Positions 53,725-62,440 of a DNA stretch of 64,000 nt are shown here, piece after piece. A program made the position numbers and the translations under genes. The stretch is from Verrucomicrobiota bacterium. Its GTDB lineage: Bacteria > Verrucomicrobiota > Verrucomicrobiae > Limisphaerales > UBA11358. Below the pieces are notes generated by a model that saw only the letters and a program-made list of their open reading frames with translations, was not told the origin of the DNA and made no database searches. The stretch is from assembly GCA_014860005.1 (NCBI GenBank), contig JACZKP010000066.1, forward strand, positions 10,861 through 74,860. The letters run 5' to 3'. Within the stretch, counting starts at the first letter, position 1, and the number at the start of each line of letters is the position of its first letter.

Positions 53725-55164
53725 ATGGAAATGACAAATGATTCGAGAGAAGGCCGCTGGCAGCCGAACTCCACCCGCCGAGCCATTGCGATGGTCGCGT
53801 TGCTGCTCGTTGCGTGGGTGATGAACTTCCGCGTCGAGGGCGCGGAGCCGATCCGTGCCCTGTACGTCACCGGTGGCGGCTGGCACGATTACGTGACGCA
53901 GGAGGGTATAGTGACCAAGGCCCTCAGCGAGCGCCTCAACATTAACTGGACCATCGAAAACCAAGCCGGGCGCCGGGCAAATTTCTGGTACGAGCGGTTC
54001 GATAAAAAGAATTGGAGCAAGGAGTTCGACGTGATCGTGTACAACTTCTGTATCACGGATATTCCGCAGGTTGAGCGGATCGAGGCTGTGGTACAGGATC
54101 ATGTGAACACCGGTACGCCCGCGGTGTGGCTTCACTGCTCGGTCCACTGTTTCCGCGCCGACACCACCCGGTGGTTCAAGTTCGGCGGCTTGCGCAGCCA
54201 CCGCCACGAAGCGCATCGTCCGTTCCTGGTCGAAGCGATCAAGCCCGAACATCCCATCATGATCGGTTTCCCGGCCAAGGGCTGGCAGACGCCGCAGGGG
54301 GAACTCTACGAGGTCGCAGAGGTTTACGAAACCGCCACGCCGCTGGCCCACGGTTTTGGAAAGGACACGAAGCGCCATCACGTCAACATCTGGGTCAACG
54401 ATTACGAAGGCGTCCGCGTTTTCGGCACTACGATTGGCCATCACAACGAGACGATGGCGGACCGGGTTTACCTCGATTTCGTCGCCCGGGGCCTGCTCTG
54501 GAGCGTGAAACGACTCAACGACGACGGCACACCCGCCGCCGGTTATCGCAGTGCCGGCGCGGAAACCGTCACGGTGGATGGCAAGCAGTGGCAGGTGCTC
54601 TTTAATGGTGAGAACCTTGAGGGGTGGCGACCGAGCGAGGAGAATCCCGGCAGCTTCAAAGTCGAGGGCGGAAAGATTGTGGTGGACGGTCCGCGCGGGC
54701 ACCTGTTTTACGCCGGCCCCGTTGCGAATGCGGACTTCAAGGATTTCCACTTGCGGGCCGAGGTGTACACGTATCCCAAGGCGAACTCCGGCGTGTTCTT
54801 CCACACGCGGTGGCAGGCTCGCGGCTGGCCGGGCGCGGGGTACGAAGCCCAGGTCAATGCCAGCCACGGTGACCGCATCAAGACGGGAAGCATTTACGGC
54901 GTTTCGAACGTCATGGACCAGGCACCACACGAGGACAAGAAGTGGTTCCTTTACGAGATCATCGTTGAGGGCAAGCGCATCGAACTCCGGGTGGATGGCA
55001 GGAAGGTCATGGAACATACCGAGCGCGACGCCCGGGGACAGCGCCGCCTTTCCAGCGGCACCATTGCCTTGCAAGCCCACGATCCCGACAGCCGGATCTA
55101 TTACCGCAACATTTATGTGCGACCTCTGGCCGGCGAGAAGTTTCCGGCCAGCCAGCAGCCGTGA
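53725..55164 (+). CDS. Secreted ThuA-DUF1080 (3-keto-disaccharide hydrolase-like) fusion
   Basis: 479 residues from the ATG at 53725 (another ATG at 53731); a signal peptide ends near VEGAEP. The N-terminal ~260 residues are ThuA-like (IRALYVTGGGWHDYVTQEGI, AVWLHCSVHCFRADTTRWFK, GGLRSHRHEAHRPF, IGHHNETMADRVY). ThuA domains adopt a class I glutamine amidotransferase-like fold and occur in trehalose/disaccharide utilisation loci. The C-terminal half is DUF1080 (LFNGENLEGWRPSEENPGSF, KANSGVFFHTRWQARGWPGA, GYEAQVNASHGD, RKVMEHTERDARG). DUF1080 proteins include 3-keto-disaccharide hydrolases. The fusion suggests degradation of oxidised disaccharides; the exact reaction is not proven here. Confidence 0.92.
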   Translation: MEMTNDSREGRWQPNSTRRAIAMVALLLVAWVMNFRVEGAEPIRALYVTGGGWHDYVTQEGIVTKALSERLNINWTIENQAGRRANFWYERFDKKNWSKEFDVIVYNFCITDIPQVERIEAVVQDHVNTGTPAVWLHCSVHCFRADTTRWFKFGGLRSHRHEAHRPFLVEAIKPEHPIMIGFPAKGWQTPQGELYEVAEVYETATPLAHGFGKDTKRHHVNIWVNDYEGVRVFGTTIGHHNETMADRVYLDFVARGLLWSVKRLNDDGTPAAGYRSAGAETVTVDGKQWQVLFNGENLEGWRPSEENPGSFKVEGGKIVVDGPRGHLFYAGPVANADFKDFHLRAEVYTYPKANSGVFFHTRWQARGWPGAGYEAQVNASHGDRIKTGSIYGVSNVMDQAPHEDKKWFLYEIIVEGKRIELRVDGRKVMEHTERDARGQRRLSSGTIALQAHDPDSRIYYRNIYVRPLAGEKFPASQQP

Positions 55165-55238
55165 GTTCCCACTTTGGGGACAACAGTCCAACAGGAAACC
55201 GCAGTGAACGCAATTGAAGCCAGCATGTTCGCTTCGGC

Positions 55239-55454
55239 TTACAGGCTCAGAGCTTCAACTGATGCGGGAGCGAAACTGATGTCGCGCGAGGAGTAAATCG
55301 TGCGCCCGCCCACGCGCGCGATTTCTCCGTTCGCGTTGATCTCCACGCCATAGACCGTGCGCCCGCGCCGCAGTTGCAGCTTGCACTTCCACGGCGGCGT
55401 TTGGCCGCTGGCGCGCAACTGGTCGAACACTTCAATGGGAATCTTCGGAAGCAT
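55239..55454 (-). CDS. Small hypothetical protein coupled to a DksA-type gene
   Basis: 71 residues from the ATG at 55454, which overlaps the stop of the zinc-finger gene (ATGA). It begins PKIPIEVFDQLRASGQTPPW and continues KCKLQLRRGRTVYGVEINANG, probably a small beta protein. The family is not recognised, but the overlap and the regular pattern argue that it is expressed. Confidence 0.65.
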   Translation of the reverse strand: MLPKIPIEVFDQLRASGQTPPWKCKLQLRRGRTVYGVEINANGEIARVGGRTIYSSRDISFAPASVEALSL

Positions 55455-55801
55455 CAGCGCTGGGCGTGTTCCGCGCACTTCACGCAGAGCACGGCGTCGG
55501 GTTGGGCTTCGAGCCGCTCGATCCCAATTGGGCCTTTGCAGCGGCGACATTCGCCATAGGTGCCGTTGGCGATGACCTTGAGCGCATTCTGGACACGCAA
55601 CAACGCCTGTTGCTGACGCGCTTTCAAGCCCAGCGCCATCTGCTGCGACTGAATGGCGTCCATGCGTGAGAGGCGTCCGATGGAACTGTCCACCTGCACC
55701 GGCGCAGTGGCGTCGGCCTGGCCTTCCACGGCGTCGCGGAGTTCGGCTTCCAGTTCTTCCAGTTGCTTCTGGAAATGTTCGAGTGTGGCGGCATCCATCA
55801 C
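55454..55801 (-). CDS. DksA/TraR-type C4 zinc-finger protein
   Basis: 115 residues with a coiled-coil N-terminus (DAATLEHFQKQLEELEAELR) and a four-cysteine zinc finger (CRRC ... CVKC) in NGTYGECRRCKGPIGIERLE and QPDAVLCVKCAEHAQ. These are hallmarks of DksA-like proteins that bind the RNA polymerase secondary channel. The acidic pair at the coil tip of true DksA is not obvious, so it may be a shorter paralogue. It follows the hydrolase gene in the same orientation, 13 bases apart. Confidence 0.85.
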   Translation of the reverse strand: MMDAATLEHFQKQLEELEAELRDAVEGQADATAPVQVDSSIGRLSRMDAIQSQQMALGLKARQQQALLRVQNALKVIANGTYGECRRCKGPIGIERLEAQPDAVLCVKCAEHAQR

Positions 55802-55814
55802 GAGTTGCTCCGCT

Positions 55815-56558
55815 TCAAAGCTTCATTTCCCGCATCCAGGCGACCACGGTGCTGGCCATTGCCTTGGCGTGTTGATCGGAAAAGACGTGATCCGCTTCCG
55901 GCAATTCAACGAGCCGCTTGGGTTCACCCGCCACGGCGAACAGATCGCGCGAATCCTGCGGTGGCACCACGTCGTCCGTCAGTCCATGCACGAACAACCA
56001 CGGCACACGGACCAGGCGCGCGGCGTCCGTCACGCTGTTCACGCGTGCCATGTCGTCCAGATAAGCCTGCGAGAGCGGACACTCCGGTTTGTCCCACATG
56101 CAGCCCGCGCCGGGAGTGACGCCGGCAAATTCCCGTTGCGCGAACGCCGCGGTGTGGGCCATGCCCGCCAATGAAATCAGAAACTTGATCCGCGCATCGC
56201 TGCTGGCGCGCAGCACCCCGACCGCCGCGCCCATGCTGTGACCGGCGTAACCGACATGCCAGCCCGGCAACGCGTCCAACAGCGCGCCAAGGTCTTCGAC
56301 TTCCCTGGAAACCGTGCTGTCCACAAAGCGGCCTTCCGAGTTACCGTTGCCGGAAAAGGACAGCCGCAGCGCGTGAATGCCGGTTTGCGCGAGCAGATTG
56401 GCAAGTTCAATGAGCAGCGGACGGTCCTTGTTGCCGGTCACGCCGTGTCCGAGCACGACGAGCGTGGAGAGTTCCGCCGCGCCGGGATGATAGGTGAAGT
56501 CCAGATGTTCACCGTGGCGGTTGCGAATTTGGTTGGGAACGAATCGTTTCATAATCAT
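55815..56558 (-). CDS. Alpha/beta hydrolase
   Basis: 247 residues from the ATG at 56558 (a second at 56552). The fold is a serine hydrolase: LVVLGHGVTGNKDRPLL (oxyanion loop), ALRLSFSGNGNSEGRF, the nucleophile elbow GYAGHSMGAAVGVL with Ser in GHSMG, then VPWLFVHGLTDDVVPPQDSR (Asp) and LPEADHVFSDQH (His). The catalytic triad is thus complete. It is probably a cytoplasmic esterase or peptidase-like hydrolase; the substrate is unknown. It lies downstream of prfC on the same strand, with a 23-base gap. Confidence 0.9.
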   Translation of the reverse strand: MIMKRFVPNQIRNRHGEHLDFTYHPGAAELSTLVVLGHGVTGNKDRPLLIELANLLAQTGIHALRLSFSGNGNSEGRFVDSTVSREVEDLGALLDALPGWHVGYAGHSMGAAVGVLRASSDARIKFLISLAGMAHTAAFAQREFAGVTPGAGCMWDKPECPLSQAYLDDMARVNSVTDAARLVRVPWLFVHGLTDDVVPPQDSRDLFAVAGEPKRLVELPEADHVFSDQHAKAMASTVVAWMREMKL

Positions 56559-56581
56559 TCAGGAGAGTGACTTAGCCGCCG

Positions 56582-58171
56582 TCAGGACCGTGGCAGCCCG
56601 GTGGGCAGGGCGGTCAGAGTCAATTGGGGATGGCGTTGCACGAAATAATTGCAGGCCCATTCGTCGTTGAAAAGAATCACGGTCTGGCCGGCGGCATCGG
56701 TCGCCAGCCGCGCGCCGGACGGCAAATCGTCCTCGTCCACCGCTGCCGCATTGCCGGCGAGCCAGCGCATGACTTTCCATGGACCATGTTCCAGCCGCGA
56801 TTCGGCGCCGTACTCGGTTTGCAGACGGTACTGCACGACCTCGAATTGCAGCGGACCGACGGCCCCGAGCAACGGCACCCGCTGGGTCGAGCTTTTCATC
56901 AGGAAGGATTGCACGACGCCTTCTTCGAGCAATTGATTCAGCCCCTCGCGGAAGCGTTTGAACTGCGCGGTGCTGGCGCTGTGCAACCATGCGAAACATT
57001 CCGGCGCAAAATGCGGAATCTCGTCGTAACGCAGCGCGGGGTCTTCCGCCAAAGTGTCGCCGATCCGAAAGTCCGCGTGGCCCACCAACCCCACCACGTC
57101 ACCCGCGAAGGCTTCGTCCACCGTCTCACGCTCGCGCCCGAAGAGCTTGTGCGAACTGGACAAGCGCAGTTTGCGGCCGGTGCGCGTGTGAACCACGTTC
57201 ATCTCGCGTTCGAAACGGCCCGAACACACCCGCACGAACGCCAGGCGGTCGCGATGTTTGGGGTCCATGTTCGCCTGGATTTTGAAGATGAAGCCCGAAA
57301 AACCGTCGGCCACCGGATCCACAAGCTTTCCGTTCACGGAGCGGGGACGCGGCGTGGGCGCGAGTTCGAGGAACGCGTCGAGCAATAGCTGCACGCCGAA
57401 GTTATTGACCGCGCTGCCGAAGAAAACGGGGGTCAGTTCCCCGGCGAGGATTGCCGCGTGGTCGAATGCTGCCCCCGCGCCTTCGAGCATGGCGAGTTCC
57501 TCCACCGTGCGCCGGTAAACGTCCGGCAACATTGCGTCGCGCACCACGTCATCCGCCAAGCCATGCACCGACACCGGCGCGCGATATTTCCCGCCCGGCA
57601 CACGCTCGAAGAAATGCACCTGCTTTGCCTGCCGGTCGAACACGCCGCGGAAATCCACGCCATCGCCCAGCGGCCAGTTGACCGGATACGCATGAATGCC
57701 CAGCACGCGCTCGAGTTCGTCCAGCAGCGCAAGCGGATCGCGCGCGGGCCGATCCATTTTGTTCATGAAGGTGAAAATCGGAATGCCACGCAGGCGACAG
57801 ACTTCAAACAATTTGCGCGTTTGGGTTTCAATGCCTTTGCCTGCATCAATCACCATGACCGCTGCATCAACCGCTGTTAGCACACGGTAGGTGTCCTCGG
57901 AAAAATCCTTGTGGCCGGGCGTGTCGAGCAGGTTGACACAGCAGCCGCGATACTCGAATTGCAGCACGGTGGAACTGACGGAGATACCGCGCTTTTTTTC
58001 GAGTTCCATCCAGTCGGAAGTGGTGGCGCGCTGGCTCTTGCGCGCCGTGACCGAGCCTGCCAGTTGAACGGCCCCGCCGTAGAGGAGGAATTTTTCCGTC
58101 AACGTGGTCTTGCCGGCATCCGGATGCGAAATGATCGCAAACGTCCGGCGGCGTGAAATTTCTTTTTCCAT
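56582..58171 (-). CDS. prfC: Peptide chain release factor 3
   Basis: 529 residues from the ATG at 58171 (EKEISRRRTFAIISHPDAGK). RF3 is a GTPase that removes RF1/RF2 from the ribosome after termination. G-domain motifs are SHPDAGKTTLTEK (G1), VLQFEYRGCCVNLLDTPGHK (G3 region) and FMNKMDRPARD (G4). The RF3-specific VRVCSGRFEREMNVVHTRTG and GLVGHADFRIGDTLAED segments and the C-terminal VVQYRLQTEYGAE are also present. The length is standard. Confidence 0.96.
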   Translation of the reverse strand: MEKEISRRRTFAIISHPDAGKTTLTEKFLLYGGAVQLAGSVTARKSQRATTSDWMELEKKRGISVSSTVLQFEYRGCCVNLLDTPGHKDFSEDTYRVLTAVDAAVMVIDAGKGIETQTRKLFEVCRLRGIPIFTFMNKMDRPARDPLALLDELERVLGIHAYPVNWPLGDGVDFRGVFDRQAKQVHFFERVPGGKYRAPVSVHGLADDVVRDAMLPDVYRRTVEELAMLEGAGAAFDHAAILAGELTPVFFGSAVNNFGVQLLLDAFLELAPTPRPRSVNGKLVDPVADGFSGFIFKIQANMDPKHRDRLAFVRVCSGRFEREMNVVHTRTGRKLRLSSSHKLFGRERETVDEAFAGDVVGLVGHADFRIGDTLAEDPALRYDEIPHFAPECFAWLHSASTAQFKRFREGLNQLLEEGVVQSFLMKSSTQRVPLLGAVGPLQFEVVQYRLQTEYGAESRLEHGPWKVMRWLAGNAAAVDEDDLPSGARLATDAAGQTVILFNDEWACNYFVQRHPQLTLTALPTGLPRS

Positions 58172-58451
58172 TCGGTGATGCAATATAAATCGCCTTGCCC
58201 CTGTGTAACCTGTGCCGGTTTCCGTTCGCGGGGCTTCAATACGTGGGAAAACCGCAACATGCGAAACGAACGCAGCAACAGACCTGGGTTTGCTGCCGCG
58301 ATGATATGCGACTAAGGCGGTGTCAGTCCGCAAAATGGCGCCCGCGACTCGAACTGAGTCGCGTCGAAATCAAGACCTGCGCTGAGAGCCGTGATGGGCA
58401 CGCATGAAGGATGGGAAAGTTCGCGGTCCGCGGCAAGAGTGTTTTTGTGCG

Positions 58452-58952
58452 CTACTCCGATTTGATCAAGCTGTAACGCACGCAGAATTGACGTCCCCGC
58501 CCCAGCAGCAGCCAGGTTGATAAAAGGATCAATGCCCCGTTCTCGACCAGTTTGCGGCAAATCAAAACCTCGCCGGCGCCGCAACCACAGTCGAATTTCA
58601 CCGCGCAGAACGGGATGCCCAACTCCGCTTGCAACGCCAGTGCCCGTTGGAGCACGACGAGGCTGAACGGGATCAACATCAGCAGTAGCATCACGGCTGA
58701 TCCGCGGACCGCCACGCCGACGATCAGCAGAAGGCCGCAAAACACTTCAAACCAGGGCAGGCTGGCGGCAATCGAATTCAATAACATTGGGTTCTGCACC
58801 ACGTTGTATTCCCGCACCAGTTTCAAGAATTCGACCGGCTGCAGCGCCTTGCTCAAGCCCATGTAGAGAAACAGCCCGCCCAGTAACCACCGCGCCAGCA
58901 TTGCGGCCAAGTCAGGGGTTTTATGTTTCCAGAACCGTGGTGCGGAGTTCAT
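58452..58952 (-). CDS. DoxX-family membrane protein
   Basis: 166 residues from the ATG at 58952. Four hydrophobic helices characteristic of DoxX proteins are seen, including LARWLLGGLFLYMGLSKALQ, WFEVFCGLLLIVGVAVRG and LLLMLIPFSLVVLQRALAL. A FDCGCGAGEVLICRK segment carries two cysteines in a CGCG pair, close to the MauE-type membrane protein layout. The gene overlaps the rhodanese gene (ATGA), so it is probably part of a sulfur-handling or redox operon. Confidence 0.88.
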   Translation of the reverse strand: MNSAPRFWKHKTPDLAAMLARWLLGGLFLYMGLSKALQPVEFLKLVREYNVVQNPMLLNSIAASLPWFEVFCGLLLIVGVAVRGSAVMLLLMLIPFSLVVLQRALALQAELGIPFCAVKFDCGCGAGEVLICRKLVENGALILLSTWLLLGRGRQFCVRYSLIKSE

Positions 58953-59653
58953 GGGTTTGCAGGGCGCAAGTTGCCGCTGTGGCGCGCGCCAATTGCCACC
59001 GGGAGGCCTTTCGCGGTCCACTCCGCCATGCCGCCGACATACACCAGAAGCTTTTCCGCAGGTATGCCGGCCTGCCGCAGGAAGATGGCGGCAAACTCAC
59101 TGTCCTCGCAATCGCCGCCAGTGCAATACACCACGACCAGTTCGGCGGTCTGGCAAACCGGCAGGACCGTGGCGAGGTAATCCGCTGCCCGGTAATGATC
59201 GAACTGGTAGGCACCGGGAATGTGCCCTTGCTGATAATGCCAGTCGTTGCGGGCATCAATGAACACAATCAACTCCTGCCCGTAGCGCGGGTCGCGATAG
59301 AGTTGCGCGGCTTGATCGCTGGTGGCCAGTTGCAGTCCTTTCGCTTGCAGTCGAGCCGCCAGCAGTTGCTCATCGGTGGTGAGCGCGACGTTTGTGTGGC
59401 CAGGACTTGGCGTCTCCGGGATGGTGGTGCCTGCGGGCAAGGAGTTTTGGATTGCGCCGGGAAAGTAATCCGTTGTCAGCCTCAGTCCGCGCGGTGAAAT
59501 CTCGTTTGCGGCGAATGCCAACGCAGTTCCAACCACCGCCAACAGCAGACTCTCCGACAAAATTCTTTTGACCTGGGTTTTGCGCGCCAGCGATCTGCTC
59601 TGCGCGCCAGCAGCGTCCGCTGGATTGAATTGCCCCACGCTTTGCTCCTTCAT
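58949..59653 (-). CDS. Membrane-anchored rhodanese-domain protein
   Basis: 234 residues. One hydrophobic segment (SESLLLAVVGTALAFAANEI) near residues 33-52 suggests an anchored or exported protein. The rhodanese domain at about 115-225 has LIVFIDARNDWHYQQGHIPG and the active-site loop YCTGGDCEDSEFAA, with a catalytic Cys in CTGGDC. Rhodanese domains transfer sulfane sulfur. It is in an overlapping three-gene series with DUF1573 (upstream) and DoxX (downstream), a pattern recurrent in Planctomycetes/Verrucomicrobia genomes. Confidence 0.9.
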   Translation of the reverse strand: MKEQSVGQFNPADAAGAQSRSLARKTQVKRILSESLLLAVVGTALAFAANEISPRGLRLTTDYFPGAIQNSLPAGTTIPETPSPGHTNVALTTDEQLLAARLQAKGLQLATSDQAAQLYRDPRYGQELIVFIDARNDWHYQQGHIPGAYQFDHYRAADYLATVLPVCQTAELVVVYCTGGDCEDSEFAAIFLRQAGIPAEKLLVYVGGMAEWTAKGLPVAIGARHSGNLRPANP

Positions 59654-60801
59654 CGCTGCTGAGGGACGACCGGAGGCGTCAAAGGCGAGAAGAACTGGCC
59701 AGAGGCGGCTGTCGGAGTTGGATGCGGCGATTGCTGGATGGGTACTTTTATGACCGGAAACTGCGGATGATTTGATTTCACGCTCAACTCGGCCGGGTTG
59801 TCTGGGGTAATATCGAATCCCGCCGGAAAAGTCACCGTCAGCGAGAAGTACCGACCCGGCTGGAATTCCTTTAGATGCACCTCCACGCCCTGCGCGTTTA
59901 CCGTCGGATCGGTCAGCACCAGCGAGTTTGTGGCGTTGTTACGGACCAGGATGGTATAAGGTTTGAGGTTTGCCAGGGGCGTTGCGGGTAGAATGATTTG
60001 GGCCGGCGTCACCATGACTGATGGCTGCACGTTAGCCCAAGCGGTGATGTTGACGACGGGTAAGTTTGTGGATGACGATTTCAAGGAGATTTGTCCTTGC
60101 ACCATCCCGGTCGGCAGGGGGGGAACGGTCCGGACCACTAACTCATATTCCTTGCCCGGCTGGGTGGTTTTCAGTTCTGCGGCGAAGGTGGGGTTGCTGC
60201 TTTGTGGTGCGGACAACATGAGTGGGGTTTCTTCGTTGTTCACGATACGTACCGTCGTCGTGTTCAAAGGTGATTCCATGGTAACCTGCAGGGCGGCGAA
60301 CTGCGGAATGATCTCAACCGGTTTCCAAATATGGGCCTTGAGTTGCAGGATCACGGTGGGTTGAGTGGCATCGTTACACGTCACGGTGATCATTTTCGTA
60401 ACGTCGCCGTGGAAACTGCCGCTGCTGAACTGGATCGGAATGCTGCCGGTCTTGCCGGGTTCAACCTGCCGGGAATACTCACCCGACGTCGTGCAACCGC
60501 AGGAAGCATGCACGTTGGAAACTTCCAACAACCGGTCGCCGACGTTGGTGAAGACATAACTGTATTTCACCGTCTCACCGTTCTTCATTTTTCCGAAGTC
60601 ATACACCGGGGTGGCAAATTGAATCCTCGGCCCAACTACTCCGGCTGGGCTTTGTGGTTGGGCCATTCCGGTGGCCGCGAGGAACAGCACCATCAGCAGC
60701 GTTCCGTGGGCACGGAAATGCCAACCTTGCGCGGCCAGAGGCAGCCGGCATTTTGCCAGGAGCTGGAGGTGGTGTCTTCGTTGATTTTGCTGTGCACTCA
60801 T
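59650..60801 (-). CDS. DUF1573 family secreted protein
   Basis: 383 residues from the ATG at 60801, with GGTGGA a few bases upstream; the frame extends to 60999 but the added part is not needed. After a basic start and a hydrophobic segment (LLMVLFLAATGMAQ) comes a DUF1573 repeat (FDFGKMKNGE-type: YDFGKMKNGETVKYSYVFTN, VSNVHASCGCTTSGEYSRQV) with the conserved CGC motif, then further Ig-like modules (LNTTTVRIVNNEETPLMLSA, IILPATPLANLKPYTILVRN). DUF1573 is linked to envelope functions of unknown nature. The stop overlaps the rhodanese start (ATGA). Confidence 0.9.
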   Translation of the reverse strand: MSAQQNQRRHHLQLLAKCRLPLAAQGWHFRAHGTLLMVLFLAATGMAQPQSPAGVVGPRIQFATPVYDFGKMKNGETVKYSYVFTNVGDRLLEVSNVHASCGCTTSGEYSRQVEPGKTGSIPIQFSSGSFHGDVTKMITVTCNDATQPTVILQLKAHIWKPVEIIPQFAALQVTMESPLNTTTVRIVNNEETPLMLSAPQSSNPTFAAELKTTQPGKEYELVVRTVPPLPTGMVQGQISLKSSSTNLPVVNITAWANVQPSVMVTPAQIILPATPLANLKPYTILVRNNATNSLVLTDPTVNAQGVEVHLKEFQPGRYFSLTVTFPAGFDITPDNPAELSVKSNHPQFPVIKVPIQQSPHPTPTAASGQFFSPLTPPVVPQQR

Positions 60802-60977
60802 AATTCCACCGTTCGACTGATTCATTGGGTCAATCATCGCGTCTCGACCTTCAATTGATACCATGTGCGCGAGCGAATGCAAACCTTGCAGACGGACAAC
60901 ATCACCGGCACGACCAGCACGCCCACCACGACGGCTGGCGCTGCCGGGCTGGTTTGCCGGGCAGCGAAGGACCGCCC

Positions 60978-61019
60978 TTGTCACAATTTTGACTTCCAAT
61001 CATAACCTGATTGTAACAA
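60978..61019 (+). promoter_or_regulatory. Operator-like pair TTGTCACAA / TTGTAACAA overlapping a promoter
   Basis: Two 9-base palindromes with the pattern TTGT-N-ACAA (60978-60986 and 61011-61019) lie exactly 33 bases apart, three helix turns, in the divergent spacer before the porin. A promoter-like TTGACT (60989-60994) and TGTAAC (61012-61017) with a 17-base gap falls between and on the second repeat. A repressor or activator site for the porin gene is the natural reading; the regulator is not identified. Confidence 0.5.
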
Positions 61020-61082
61020 TGTCCGGCGATTCAGCATTTAAGCAAAGTCAAGAAACAGAAGGATACGCGAGCACCGCACTGG

Positions 61083-62210
61083 TTGGCGCTTGCCTTTTTG
61101 ACAGCCGTTGGGATGTCCGCATCCGGCGGCACGGCCGCGGAATCAACACCTGTGTCCCAGCCTGATTCCGCAACGCGGACTTCGCTTTACGACAAGATCT
61201 GGCAACACACGAAGCTTTACCGTGATGACGAGCATCCGGTGATTCAAAGCTTCGAGTTCACTGGGCGGTTCCAAGTGGACTACGTGGTGGTGGATCAGGA
61301 GGATTTTGATGATCTTGAGATCCGCCGTCTGCGGCTGGGGGGGAAGGCGAAACTTTTCCACCACTTCGCACTTCACTCCGAAGTGGAGTTGTCGCCTGAA
61401 GAAGACCCGGTCTATACCCGCCTGACCGACACCTACCTGGCCTGGAGTCCGCGCGAAGATCTCGAGTTTACCATCGGCAAGCACTCCGCGCCCTTCACCA
61501 TGGATGGTTCGACTTCGTCCAAACAACTATTGGCCATTGACCGCGCCAACTTGGCCAACAATCTTTGGTTTTCCCAGGAATACATGCCAGGATTGAGCGC
61601 CAGTTGGGAACCGTCGCAATGGCAATCTCGGCTTGGCGTTTATTCTTCGGGCAGCGGGAACAGGGAGTTCGGCAATTTTGACGGCAAGTATTTCATAATT
61701 GCGACGGTTGGATACGACTTCGCCGAATGTTTGAAGGTGCGTTCAGCCAAATTGGCAGCAGATTACGTTTACAACGAACCGGATTCCCGCAACACCTTCA
61801 CGCGACCACTTCAGCACGTTGGCTCACTGCACTTCGATTTTGAAACGGACCGGTGGGGATTCCGCACCGATCTGTGCGCGGCCGACGGTTATCTGGGGCA
61901 GAGCGACCTTTGGGGCGCCATGCTGATGCCGCATTACAAACTGACCCGGCGGCTTCAGGCGGTTGCCCGCTACACCTGCCTGAAAAGCGCGGACGACAAC
62001 GGCGTGCAATTTGCCCGGTATGAAAACCAAGTTGTTTCCGGGCGCGGCGACGAGTATCACGAATTCTACGCCGGTTTGAATTACTACTTCTACGGGCACA
62101 AACTCAAGGTGCAGACCGGCGTCCAACACGCAGAAATGCGCGACCAAGCCGATGACGGCGGGGAATATTCCGGCTGGGCCTGGACGATTGGCCTCCGAGT
62201 CGGTTGGTAA
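61083..62210 (+). CDS. OprO/OprP-like outer-membrane porin
   Basis: 375 residues if begun at the TTG at 61083. No ATG lies in frame upstream; the frame is open back to 61017 and the residues before the TTG (KKQKDTRAPHW) look like the basic part of a signal peptide, so a non-standard start further up is possible. The mature protein resembles phosphate-selective porins O/P: VIQSFEFTGRFQVDYVVVDQ, RLRLGGKAKLFHHFALHSEV, TDTYLAWSPREDLEFTIGKH, GLSASWEPSQWQSRLGVYSS, ending in an aromatic beta strand with WTIGLRVGW. Function: passive uptake of anions or sugars. Confidence 0.85.
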   Translation: MALAFLTAVGMSASGGTAAESTPVSQPDSATRTSLYDKIWQHTKLYRDDEHPVIQSFEFTGRFQVDYVVVDQEDFDDLEIRRLRLGGKAKLFHHFALHSEVELSPEEDPVYTRLTDTYLAWSPREDLEFTIGKHSAPFTMDGSTSSKQLLAIDRANLANNLWFSQEYMPGLSASWEPSQWQSRLGVYSSGSGNREFGNFDGKYFIIATVGYDFAECLKVRSAKLAADYVYNEPDSRNTFTRPLQHVGSLHFDFETDRWGFRTDLCAADGYLGQSDLWGAMLMPHYKLTRRLQAVARYTCLKSADDNGVQFARYENQVVSGRGDEYHEFYAGLNYYFYGHKLKVQTGVQHAEMRDQADDGGEYSGWAWTIGLRVGW

Positions 62211-62440
62211 AGCCAGGAAACCGATGGATTCGGAGACGGCATACGGCGTTTGTCCCGTTCTGCGAACTCATCCTCAGATCGCCGCCCAGGTCCGCTTGCT
62301 AATTACTCTGCCACCAGCCGCCGACCATACCAGGTTCGCGTCCGCACGCAGACCACTTGTTTCAACATGCAATTCTCCACGGCTGATTTCAAAACACCAC
62401 GGCCAGCAGCTTCGTTCCAATTTTCAGATTCACTTCCAAC

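Noticed and set aside
53340..53870. A minus-strand open frame between the helicase and ThuA genes
   Set aside because: It overlaps the start of the ThuA-DUF1080 gene and is made of repeat-like sequence; no family is recognised.
60978..60999. A full Pho box before the porin
   Set aside because: Only the first 7-mer (TTGTCAC) fits; the second at the 11-base step (TTGACTT) matches the consensus at 4 of 7 positions.
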